In this document: piece after piece, positions 1-6,771 of the stretch
Numbering within the stretch: position 1 is the first letter of the stretch
How the letters are laid out: every line of letters starts with the position of its first letter
NCBI GenBank assembly: GCA_025937615.1
Contig: JAICRA010000079.1
Location: forward strand, 1-6,967
Origin: Thermomicrobiales bacterium
Lineage (GTDB): Bacteria > Chloroflexota > Chloroflexia > Thermomicrobiales > UBA6265
Direction of reading: 5' to 3'
Length of the DNA stretch: 6,967 bases
Program-made: the position numbers and the translations under genes
The notes under the pieces: generated by a model
The model's database searches: none
The model's input: the letters and a program-made list of their open reading frames with translations, nothing else
Told to the model about the DNA's origin: nothing

Positions 1-333
1 GCGATCCAGAACACCTTCACCAAGGCGTTCGAGTCACGCGATCGTGGCCTGACGATCCGTTTCGCGGATTACTGCGATCTGCGGCGCCAAGTCGAGGACC
101 TCGAGAGGCATCGTCCCCTGACACTGGATCAGCATCGCCGCTTCCGCGAACAGTGCGCGGAATTCCTGACGCCGGCGTTCGATGCCCTGTACCGGAAGTA
201 TTTCGAGACGTCCAGCATCTCGAGCACCGAGGTGGAAGCAGCGGCGTTCCCTCCCTGTTTGCTCCGGGTCCACGCACTTGGTCGCCGCTACGATCCGGAA
301 CGCACAACCGAGACTCGAACGGCTGCCCTGTAG
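1..333 (+). CDS. Unrecognised protein, 3' end only
   Basis: This frame is open from the first base of the window to a TAG at 331-333, giving the last 110 residues of a protein whose start lies outside. Third codon positions are overwhelmingly G or C, which supports real coding over the long opposite-strand frames. The visible part is charged and probably mostly helical (for example RRQVEDLERHRPLT near residue 28), with no membrane segment and no motif I recognise. The last 30 or so residues, from about FPPCLL onward, look less conserved in character and may be a variable tail. The stop codon overlaps the first arm of an 11-bp hairpin. I cannot assign a function. The location inside a probable genomic island suggests an accessory gene, but that is inference. 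Confidence 0.6.
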   Translation, partial: AIQNTFTKAFESRDRGLTIRFADYCDLRRQVEDLERHRPLTLDQHRRFREQCAEFLTPAFDALYRKYFETSSISSTEVEAAAFPPCLLRVHALGRRYDPERTTETRTAAL

Positions 334-368
334 GGGTGACATGATACCCATGGGCCGATGTCACCCCT
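332..368. repeat. Perfect 11-bp inverted repeat, hairpin or mobile-element ends
   Basis: The arms AGGGGTGACAT (332-342) and ATGTCACCCCT (358-368) are exact reverse complements around a 15-base loop, which itself contains the palindrome CCCATGGG (347-354). The left arm overlaps the stop codon of the upstream gene. The position would suit a transcription terminator, but there is no T-run after the stem on either strand. The arm resembles the sequence AGGGTGACAC at 6844-6853, ahead of a probable transposase, so it may instead be a leftover pair of insertion-sequence ends or a very small non-autonomous element. Confidence 0.6.
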
Positions 369-403
369 CTCTGTCACGTCCTGCGTCATCGCGTCGTGCG
401 CTC

Positions 404-470
404 AAACCGCGAGAATCGCGCGGGTTTCTCGGTCGAACCGGCTGGCGGTGCGGAAGACCGCAGCCAGCCG
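404..470. repeat. Two adjacent imperfect hairpins
   Basis: The first hairpin pairs 404-408 (AAACC) with 423-427 (GGTTT) and 409-412 (GCGA) with 416-419 (TCGC), leaving a 3-base bulge. The second pairs 439-446 (CGGCTGGC) with 463-470 (GCCAGCCG) and 449-453 (TGCGG) with 458-462 (CCGCA), with a 2-base bulge and the tetraloop AAGA. No gene is supported here. The second hairpin abuts the large 20-bp inverted repeat that starts at 470, so the whole stretch could fold as one structured unit. Whether it is transcribed is unknown. Confidence 0.5.
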
Positions 471-533
471 TTGAACCGGGAGCGACCCCACCTACTGTGC
501 CTTGCCGGGCCAAGGGGTCGCTCCCGGTTCAAC
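470..533. repeat. Perfect 20-bp inverted repeat with 24-base loop
   Basis: The left arm (470-489) begins GTTGAACCGGGAGCG and the right arm (514-533) is its exact reverse complement over all 20 bases, ending CCCGGTTCAAC. The spacer 490-513 contains a small alternative stem: CCTTG (500-504) with CAAGG (511-515). No T-run follows and no matching short flanking duplication is visible, so neither a standard terminator nor a complete transposition product is indicated. A repetitive extragenic palindrome or a miniature-element remnant is the likeliest class. Confidence 0.7.
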
Positions 534-936
534 CGTACCCATGTCGGTGCCGCTGCGCGACGCCATCGACCTGAGATGCTGCCACCGGGCTCGGCGGCGT
601 CCAGGGTGCGTTCGCTGCGCTCACCGGCTGCGCCGCCCTGGACCCCGCCTGCGCGCGGTGGTCTGTCGGCATTTGTCGATGGCGTCGACCGTCCACGGGA
701 AATTCTGTTGAGCTCGGACGGCTCGGCATGTCGCCGGCGGCCTTTCAGCGCCGACAGCGTTGGCCAGGAGCACACGCTCGACGTCCACTGGCGCGCCGTC
801 AACCGTCGTCGGCGTGTACGCATGAGCTCCTGGCGGGGACGTGCAGGTCGATCAGAGTTTGAATCGCGGCATCGGCCGGCCTGCCGCGTCGTGAAAGCGA
901 TCAGAACGCGTTCCCCGCGCAGGTCGCGATCGGCCG
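534..936. other. About 400 bases with no supported gene
   Basis: This stretch holds one further inverted repeat: GTCCAGGG (599-606) with CCCTGGAC (636-643), separated by 29 bases. Long open frames exist on both strands, but they are arginine-rich, lack ribosome binding sites and family motifs, and are what GC-rich non-coding DNA produces. A short minus-strand stretch just after the hepT stop reads TADRDLRGERVLIAF and could be the worn tail of a gene. I could not recognise it. The region may be degraded accessory DNA downstream of the toxin-antitoxin operon. Confidence 0.4.
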
Positions 937-1377
937 TCAGCGCGGCGCGGCGCCGGGCAGCGTGCCAAGGTACGTGGCGATCGCTCCCGCGAACTCGCGT
1001 AAGGTCGCCACGCCGGATGGCGTCTCGCGCCACACCCGATCGACGTCCACGCTTCCATATCCGTGGGCGACGCGGTTCCGCAGGGCGGTCATACCGACCA
1101 TGCGCGCCGCCAGATCGGGCTGGATGGCACGGTGACGGGCGAGGAGCTCGAAGCTCTCCGCATATGACGGAGGGATGCCCCAGCCCTCGTCCGAGGCAAT
1201 GTGCAGCGCGATATCGGTCGCCTCCTGAACGGCGACAATCACGCTGAGCGCCAGCGCATCCTGGCGATCGACATCGGCGCGAAACGCCTCCACGCGTGCC
1301 GGCCGGCGCCGGTCCATCCGGTCCGCGTGCTCGCGGAGCGTGGCGAGCTTGGCGAGGACCAGCGCGGCGTTGGTCAT
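937..1377 (-). CDS. hepT: HepT-like HEPN toxin (type VII toxin-antitoxin)
   Basis: A 146-residue protein of the HepT-like (DUF86-type) HEPN family, small all-helical RNases that cut RNA and halt growth unless neutralised. The family's catalytic motif R-x4-H-x-Y is visible as RNRVAHGY at residues 100-107 (Arg100, His105, Tyr107). Tyr107 is the residue position that the partner enzyme AMPylates in characterised systems. The length is normal and no lesion is seen. The ATG overlaps the TGA of the upstream antitoxin gene by four bases (ATGA), so the two are translationally coupled and share a promoter. The stop is TGA at 939-937. The family call comes from the motif plus the partner; the actual RNA target cannot be read from sequence. 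Confidence 0.9.
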   Translation of the reverse strand: MTNAALVLAKLATLREHADRMDRRRPARVEAFRADVDRQDALALSVIVAVQEATDIALHIASDEGWGIPPSYAESFELLARHRAIQPDLAARMVGMTALRNRVAHGYGSVDVDRVWRETPSGVATLREFAGAIATYLGTLPGAAPR

Positions 1378-1805
1378 GTCGTGGGTCGCTGCTCGATCAG
1401 CTTCCGTCTGAAGATCTCCCCGTAATAGGCGAGCGCGGGCGCGAAGTCGATGTACTCCGAAGCCGCTCGGGCGCGGAATCGCGCGAATTCGCCGGCGGGC
1501 CGCTCGACGAGCGGCACACCCGTGGTGGCGATCTGCCAGGCCAGCAGGGTCGAGACGCGTTCGAGTCGAATCAGGTCCACGTTCCTGCAGGCGGCCAGAG
1601 ACAGCTCCCGGGTCAGGTGGAGTTCGGCGACCTCGTCGAGCCCGGGCTCTGCGGCGAGCACGGCCACGTCGACGTCGCTGTCCGGGCGGGTCCGTCCGGA
1701 AGCCGCCGAACCAAACAGGACAGCCAGGCGGAGGCCGGGAACGCCGCCGAGCACGTTCCGGAGCCGCGCGACCAGCGCCGCATCAGCCTGTGGAGCGTCG
1801 AGCAT
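1374..1805 (-). CDS. mntA: MntA-like nucleotidyltransferase antitoxin
   Basis: A 143-residue minimal nucleotidyltransferase. The diagnostic motif G-S-x10-D-x-D is complete: LFGSAASG at residues 30-37, then DVD at 44-46. A third acidic residue sits in NVDLIRL (Asp77). In characterised MntA-HepT pairs this enzyme transfers AMP groups to the tyrosine of the HepT R-x4-H-x-Y motif and so silences the RNase; the same role is inferred here. It is the first gene of a two-gene operon and ends in a 4-base overlap with hepT. The ATG at 1805 is chosen because a TAGACT -10-like box ends six bases before it, which would give a leaderless message; no convincing Shine-Dalgarno sequence precedes it. The gene is intact. 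Confidence 0.9.
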   Translation of the reverse strand: MLDAPQADAALVARLRNVLGGVPGLRLAVLFGSAASGRTRPDSDVDVAVLAAEPGLDEVAELHLTRELSLAACRNVDLIRLERVSTLLAWQIATTGVPLVERPAGEFARFRARAASEYIDFAPALAYYGEIFRRKLIEQRPTT

Positions 1806-1811
1806 TCATCG

Positions 1812-1817
1812 AGTCTA
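1812..1817 (-). promoter_or_regulatory. Possible leaderless -10 box of mntA-hepT
   Basis: On the minus strand TAGACT is followed by CGATGA and then the mntA ATG. A -10 hexamer of TAnnnT type ending six bases before the start codon is the spacing expected when transcription begins at the A of ATG. No good -35 box is seen about 17 bases upstream. The fit rests on one short motif, so it is tentative. Confidence 0.35.
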
Positions 1818-2067
1818 CCCGACATGCCCTGAACGAACACGCATCGCGTCGATCCCGACGTCGTGCTCATCGCGAGCGAACCACGCGATCCGTCGAGTCT
1901 CGAGTGGGGGCTGACGCCTCGGCGAAGGCGACGGTAGTTACCAGAATTCTGGACCTCGCGTCGCGACTGGCGAGGGCCGGACGCTGCGGCCGCGCGCAAG
2001 AAGTGCCGTTCTCGCCGATGTGCACGCAACCGCTCGTCAGACACGGTTCCTTTCGGCCAATTGCAGC

Positions 2068-2073
2068 TATACT
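2068..2073 (+). promoter_or_regulatory. Probable -10 box for response regulator operon
   Basis: TATACT matches the sigma-70 -10 consensus at five of six positions and lies about 75 bases upstream of the regulator ATG. The -35 region (about 2045-2050, GGTTCC) is poor. The leader between it and the gene contains the small hairpin at 2083-2095. Confidence 0.4.
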
Positions 2074-2146
2074 CCCCTCCCCCGGCCTTCGGCCGTTCAT
2101 GACTCCAGTGCCCCGTTGTTGGGTACGAGACTCGCAGGAGGCGTCC

Positions 2147-2582
2147 ATGGCCCGCGTGCTTCTCGTCGACGACGATCCCGGTGCTCACGAGACGATTGGT
2201 CCAATCCTTTGGCACGCGCGCCACGAGTTCAGAGGTGCGATGACGCGAGGCGCTGGCCATCGCCAAGGACTTCGATCCCGACGTTGCGCTTGTCGACATC
2301 AAGCTTCCCGACATCTCCGGGGTCGAAGTGATTCGCGTGCTCCGGAAGAAAATGCCGTGGGTCGCCAGTGTCGCGATGACTGGCGTTTTCCTCTACGAAA
2401 ACGCCACCGAGGCGCTCAACGCCGGGGCGTGCGCGGGGTTGGATAAGCCTGTGTGGGGCGAAGACATTCTGAAGGCCATTCAAGACGCCATGCGGAAGCG
2501 CGAGCGGCGGCTGGGGCGCGAGCTTCACCTCGAGCGCTCCGAGCGCCCATCATTACGTGCGGCCAACTGCTGCGAAGGGTGA
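2147..2582 (+). pseudogene. Stand-alone receiver-domain response regulator, frameshifted
   Basis: A single CheY-like receiver domain with no output domain. The start is clear: AGGAGG at 2136-2141, five bases, then ATG at 2147. The first frame gives MARVLLVDDDPG with the acidic Mg-binding cluster, then runs to about 2245. The rest of the domain is in the +1 frame from about 2247: EALAIAKDFDP, the phosphoacceptor Asp in ALVDIKLPD, the Thr in SVAMTG and the Lys in LDKPV. Restoring about two bases near 2244-2249, in the GC-rich run ACGCGAGG, would rejoin the frames with normal family spacing, so this is a 2-base deletion or equivalent. All receiver residues survive and there is no other stop, so the lesion is either very recent or a sequencing/assembly error. 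The TGA at 2580-2582 lies two bases before the next gene. Confidence 0.8.
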
Positions 2583-2584
2583 AT

Positions 2585-3463
2585 ATGGTCCGACTGTCTG
2601 TCGTCGCCGTTCTTGCATTGTCGGTCGCGCTTGGCACGGCAAACGCGCAGCTCCCACCGTATAACCCTGGGCAGGAACTGGTCGACGCATCCTTCGAAGT
2701 CGCCTCGGTCAAGGAGAATCGATTGTCCCGGCGGGAAGCAGTACGCTCGCCGGTCAGGCTGCTACCGTCGGGACAGTTCGAGGCCAGATACGCATTGCTG
2801 ACAACGCTCATGAGGATGATCTACGGCGTGCGCCACTACCAAATTGTGAACGCACCCGACTGGGTCGACACCGAGCGCTTCGATATCGTCGCCAAGGTAC
2901 CCGAAGGTTCCGAACCCACGCACGTGCGAGCCATGGCCCGCAAGCTCCTGGAAGATCGCTTCGGGCTCGTCGCGCACCGGGAGAAGCGACGAATGCCGAC
3001 GTACTCTCTCACCTGGGTCGACGACAGGCGACAGCCGGGCCCCGGTCTCCGTCCGCCGTCCGGTTCTTGCGATAGCCCGGAGAGTTCAACAACAGTGCCC
3101 GCGGCTGGTGGCCAACCAATGCGAACCACCTCGCCAGGGTGCGAGCGTGCGGCCGGTTTCGGCATCGGCTGGATCTTCCTGCGGCGAAATTTCATTTCAT
3201 CGTTCCTGCCGTTCCTGAATGACGAGGTCGGGCGTGTTGTCGTTGATGAGACCGGACTGACGGGCCTGTACGACTTAGATCTGAAGTGGTCGCCCGAGGT
3301 TCGCCCGGGACCTGCGTTACCACCGGGAGGAGTGCCGGATGTCACTGGCGGCGTGTCGATATTTACGGCGATGCGGGAACAGCTCGGTTTAAAGCTGGAA
3401 CCCAGCACCAGCGAAATCGAGGTTCTCGTGATAGACCGTCTCAACCAGCCGACGCCTGACTAG
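2585..3463 (+). CDS. TIGR03435 family secreted protein
   Basis: A 292-residue member of TIGR03435, a family expanded in soil Acidobacteriota whose biochemical function is unknown. Family hallmarks appear in order: FEVASVKEN near residue 34, NAPDWVDTERFDIVAK in the first third, ARKLLEDRFGLVAHRE, VVVDETGLTGLYDLDL, and the C-terminal FTAMREQLGLKLE followed by EVLVIDRLNQPTPD. The N-terminus has a signal peptide (VRLSVVAVLALSVALGTANA, cleavage after ANA), so the protein is exported. The ATG at 2585 is preferred over an earlier in-frame ATG at 2453 because it begins the signal peptide and has AAGGGTG upstream. It starts two bases after the response regulator stop, so translation is probably coupled to that gene. 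A cysteine pair (SCDS and GCERA) in the middle could form a disulfide. The gene is intact. Confidence 0.9.
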   Translation: MVRLSVVAVLALSVALGTANAQLPPYNPGQELVDASFEVASVKENRLSRREAVRSPVRLLPSGQFEARYALLTTLMRMIYGVRHYQIVNAPDWVDTERFDIVAKVPEGSEPTHVRAMARKLLEDRFGLVAHREKRRMPTYSLTWVDDRRQPGPGLRPPSGSCDSPESSTTVPAAGGQPMRTTSPGCERAAGFGIGWIFLRRNFISSFLPFLNDEVGRVVVDETGLTGLYDLDLKWSPEVRPGPALPPGGVPDVTGGVSIFTAMREQLGLKLEPSTSEIEVLVIDRLNQPTPD

Positions 3464-3508
3464 ACTCCTTCGCGGTAGAAAAGTGACTGCGTAAGTCGTT
3501 GGGTTGTA

Positions 3509-3526
3509 CCGACCGCCGGCGGTCGG
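3509..3526. terminator. 18-bp perfect palindrome, possible bidirectional terminator
   Basis: CCGACCGCC is followed directly by its reverse complement GGCGGTCGG. As RNA this folds into a 7-bp GC-rich stem with a CCGG loop. It lies 46 bases after the TIGR03435 stop and between convergent genes, where a shared terminator would be expected. The T-run needed for classical intrinsic termination is absent, so a protein-binding palindrome remains possible. Confidence 0.35.
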
Positions 3527-3571
3527 CGTTCACCGAATGCCCGCGCGGATCGCCCAGCGATTAGCCGGCAG

Positions 3572-4857
<1,286 letters not shown>

Positions 4858-4882
4858 GAGATCAATGTTGATTGGGAGGGCG

Positions 4883-5641
4883 ATGGTGATTCGAACTTTC
4901 TGCAGGGGGATTCTCTTGGTGTCGGTTGCGGTCCTCGCGGCCGGTCTGACCGGTTTTTCCCAGACGCCCTCGCCCACCATTCCGGACGTCAGCGGCGTAT
5001 GGGGCGTTCCGCGGTGCGTGGATGGGGGCCGCTGCTTGCTCATCGAGCCGGACAGTCCGCTGCTCACTGACCGCGCCCGGGCTTTCCAACGGGCCTTCGA
5101 CGAGATCGCCGCACCCAAGTACGACTGTGCGCCGATGTCGATTCCGCACATGTACACCGATCCCTACGGCTTCCAAATCCAACAGCTGAAAGATCGCGTC
5201 ATCCTTACGTATGAAAAGGATGACGTCGTACGAACGGTGTGGCTCGAGGGGCACGGGCACAAGCGGCCGCCGCTGGGTCAGTTCTTCGTGCACGGCTATT
5301 CGACAGGCCGCTACGAGGGGGATGCGCTGGTGGTGGAAACCACGCGTTTCACATTCGACCCGATGGGTCTCAACAGCGACTTCAAGATGCCGACCTCGTC
5401 ACAAAAACGCGTGACGGAGCGTTTCCGCCGTGAAGGCAAAGCGCTGCTGCTGGAGGTGGCGACCGAAGATACGTTTTTTCTTCGCACTCCGTGGGTGTAT
5501 CGGGTCCGCTCGCAGCCGGTCGAGGGAGAACTGTCGCTGCCATGGGACTGCGATCTCGATGCAGCACGACAGTCCCTGAATTTCACTCCCACCGACTATC
5601 CCAAGGATCCCCCGGTAGTCCGGCTGCCGGAACCGAAGTAA
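4883..5641 (+). CDS. Exported protein of unknown function, operon with DUF6152 gene
   Basis: A 252-residue protein with a signal peptide (basic start, hydrophobic GILLVSVAVLAAGLTG, then FSQ). The mature part resembles a widespread uncharacterised exported family in Acidobacteriota and Proteobacteria: PDVSGVWG near the N-terminus, a DPYGFQIQQ segment, YEKDDVVRTVWLEGHGH, the GRYEGDALVVETTRF block, and VTERFRREGKALLLEV. Five cysteines remain in the mature region, two of them in the segment RCVDGGRC. GGAGG (4875-4879) precedes both ATG 4883 (3 bases) and GTG 4886 (6 bases); the GTG may be the true start. An upstream in-frame ATG at 4856 lies in the pseudogene tail and has no such site. Its stop is 15 bases before the next gene, so the two form an operon. 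The biochemical role is unknown. Confidence 0.85.
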   Translation: MVIRTFCRGILLVSVAVLAAGLTGFSQTPSPTIPDVSGVWGVPRCVDGGRCLLIEPDSPLLTDRARAFQRAFDEIAAPKYDCAPMSIPHMYTDPYGFQIQQLKDRVILTYEKDDVVRTVWLEGHGHKRPPLGQFFVHGYSTGRYEGDALVVETTRFTFDPMGLNSDFKMPTSSQKRVTERFRREGKALLLEVATEDTFFLRTPWVYRVRSQPVEGELSLPWDCDLDAARQSLNFTPTDYPKDPPVVRLPEPK

Positions 5642-5656
5642 TTGAGGAGAAAAACG

Positions 5657-6037
5657 ATGAGAGTTGGCGTCTTACTCGCAGCAGTCCTGTGTTTTGGCGT
5701 TGTCGGGTTGCCTGTTCTGGCACATCACAGCACTAGCGGCATGTATGACGAGTCCCGAACGGTCGAGCTCAGCGGCAAAGTTCTCGAGTGGCGGTTCGTG
5801 AATCCCCACCCATCTCTGATTGTGGAAGTGACCGGCGCCGACGGCAAGACCGAGAAATGGGACCTGAGTTTCGGCGGGTTGGCCGTTAGTCATATGAAGC
5901 GGCAAGGCTACTCGGGTCAGACATTCAAGTACGGAGAGGTCATTAAGGCGCGAGGTAACCCGGCGAGGACCGCGACAGCTCGAGGAATCCTCGTCCGCGG
6001 CGGCCTCACCCGCCAGGACGGAACGGCAATCCCGTAG
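5657..6037 (+). CDS. DUF6152 family exported protein
   Basis: A 126-residue protein matching the DUF6152 family. A short signal peptide (RVGVLLAAVLCFGVVGLPVLA) is followed directly by the family's AHHS start of the mature chain (AHHSTSGMYD), then ELSGKVLEWRFVNPHPSLIVEV, KWDLSFGG and GEVIKARGNPA. The paired histidines after the cleavage site suggest metal binding, but that is inference. The ATG has a good ribosome binding site (GAGGAG, 5644-5649) with normal spacing and lies 15 bases after the stop of the preceding exported-protein gene. DUF6152 genes often sit beside that family, so a shared envelope role is likely. It is intact. A weak stem CGCGG/CCGCG at 6045-6064 follows, too poor to call a terminator. 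Confidence 0.9.
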   Translation: MRVGVLLAAVLCFGVVGLPVLAHHSTSGMYDESRTVELSGKVLEWRFVNPHPSLIVEVTGADGKTEKWDLSFGGLAVSHMKRQGYSGQTFKYGEVIKARGNPARTATARGILVRGGLTRQDGTAIP

Positions 6038-6111
6038 ATCGTAACGCGGCGCTCGTTTCCCGCGGCATCGTTGAACGGGATGCAGTCAACTCCTAACCGG
6101 CGTGGATGGTA

Positions 6112-6292
6112 GAGCGTCTCCAGCCTTTGGCGAATCGTCTCGGCGACCACGTCAGGACGCGTCCCCGTTGTCCGAGCTCTCCCCACACAGTTTTCTCGGT
6201 ACGAGCACGCGACCGACGACCGCTGGAATCAGGTCGAGCCGGCCGATGCGCGCGAGGTGGAGGGGCGGCGATGTATCTGCAACGACAATCAT
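6112..6292 (-). pseudogene. DUF3368 (PIN-like) toxin, truncated and frameshifted
   Basis: The first gene-half of a PIN-like toxin of the DUF3368 family, normally about 150-165 residues. It starts with ATG at 6292, overlapping the antitoxin stop by ATGA. The first frame reads MIVVADTSPPLHLARIGRLD and continues LIPAVVGRVLVP, including the conserved N-terminal Asp of the PIN fold. Near 6195 the frame changes to give TVWGELGQRG, and near 6162 it changes again to give TRPDVVAETIRQ. Beyond about 6112 the frame stays open but family resemblance ends; the C-terminal acidic residues needed for metal binding and cleavage are missing. It lies in the usual order behind a UPF0175 antitoxin, which is broken too. 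No active toxin is expected. Confidence 0.75.
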
Positions 6293-6577
6293 GCGCCCGA
6301 CGAGCGATCACGTTCGAGCTTGGCGAGCGTCGCGAGGTCGTCGCGGAGATCGCCAGGCCGTAACGAATGACGGGCACGGCGTGATCCCGGGCGAGATCGA
6401 GCAGATGATCGGGAGCGATGTCGAGCGCGGCGGCAGCGGCCCTCAGCTCATTTTCTCGTGCCGCACCGCGTCGAGGACGAGTAGTAGGCGCGCTCGCTCG
6501 GCGGTCTCGGCATTCGCGAGCGACGCCGGGACCCGAATCGTCAGCTCGACGGAGTTGGTCTCCATGACGCCAGTCAT
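6289..6577 (-). pseudogene. UPF0175 family antitoxin, frameshifted
   Basis: A small antitoxin of the UPF0175 family. ATG at 6577 or 6565 gives NSVELTIRVPASLANAETAE and LLLVLDAVRHEKMS, then a premature TGA at 6443-6445. The expected continuation is in another frame: ALDIAPDHLLDLARDHAVPV followed by IRYG, a helix-turn-helix plus the family's VPV-x-RY signature. A second shift at about 6349-6358 leads to GDLRDDLATLAKLERDRSS and a stop at 6289-6291 that overlaps the toxin ATG. Two frameshifts in about 95 codons make a functional product unlikely. The order, spacing and overlap still show an ancestral UPF0175-DUF3368 toxin-antitoxin pair. Confidence 0.8.
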
Positions 6578-6771
6578 CGCGGACCGCTCCTCGGCGGTAC
6601 CGGCGGACAGGCGCGCCGGGTCGACCAGACCCTCGGATGGGCCGCGAGAAGGGGGCTGAAGTCGGACAGTGAACGATCAGTGAACAATTCGCTCCCGAAC
6701 ACGGGGGACCAGCAGACGCGAGCCCGAGCTACAGGCACGAAGAATCAACAAGATAGTGAACCTGCACCAAT
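6578..6771. other. Flank of the tRNA fragment with AGTGAAC repeats
   Basis: No gene is seen in this 194-base stretch. AGTGAAC occurs three times in direct orientation: 6668-6674, 6679-6685 and 6755-6761. The first two are 11 bases apart, one helical turn, and the third lies 10 bases before the tRNA fragment. Integrase arm-type or excisionase sites near an attachment site look like this, but seven-base matches can also arise by chance. Confidence 0.35.

Larger units (their letters stand above)
1806..2146. promoter_or_regulatory. Divergent intergenic region, mntA / response regulator
   Basis: This 341-base gap separates the minus-strand toxin-antitoxin operon from the plus-strand regulator gene and should hold promoters for both. 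It contains a 12-bp perfect palindrome CCAGAATTCTGG (1941-1952), which could be an operator or chance, a weak stem CCTCGC/GCGAGG (1954-1975), and a short hairpin CGGCC-TTC-GGCCG (2083-2095) in the regulator's presumed leader. No gene is supported: the open frames across it lack motifs and ribosome binding sites. Confidence 0.4.

Noticed and set aside
305..330. tRNA T-loop-like sequence (GTTCGAGT on the minus strand)
   Set aside because: The flanking bases do not form a T stem, and no acceptor end or CCA follows. It lies inside the first coding region.
332..643. CRISPR array
   Set aside because: The repeats are inverted, differ from one another and lack regular spacers, and no cas genes are present.
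840..936. PIN-domain-like tail (TADRDLRGERVLIAF) downstream of hepT on the minus strand
   Set aside because: It is too short, with no supporting motif upstream in any frame. It could be chance.
386..1247. Long open frames on both strands across 386-1247
   Set aside because: They are arginine/proline-rich, have no ribosome binding site or family motif, and partly shadow hepT. They are a by-product of high GC content.
2240..2252. Programmed frameshift in the response regulator
   Set aside because: No slippery heptamer or downstream structure is visible, and receivers are not known to use frameshifting. An indel is simpler.
1613..2314. Long minus-strand frame overlapping mntA and the response regulator
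   Set aside because: It runs antisense or out of frame to two well-supported genes, and its composition is not protein-like.
4858..5070. Extension of the hydrolase pseudogene frame to 5070
   Set aside because: Family sequence ends near 4857. The remainder is an out-of-frame reading of the exported-protein gene that starts at 4883.
5917..6111. Minus-strand open frame continuing past the DUF3368 remnant
   Set aside because: It reads into the 3' end of the DUF6152 gene on the opposite strand and loses all resemblance to the toxin family, so it was not counted as toxin sequence.
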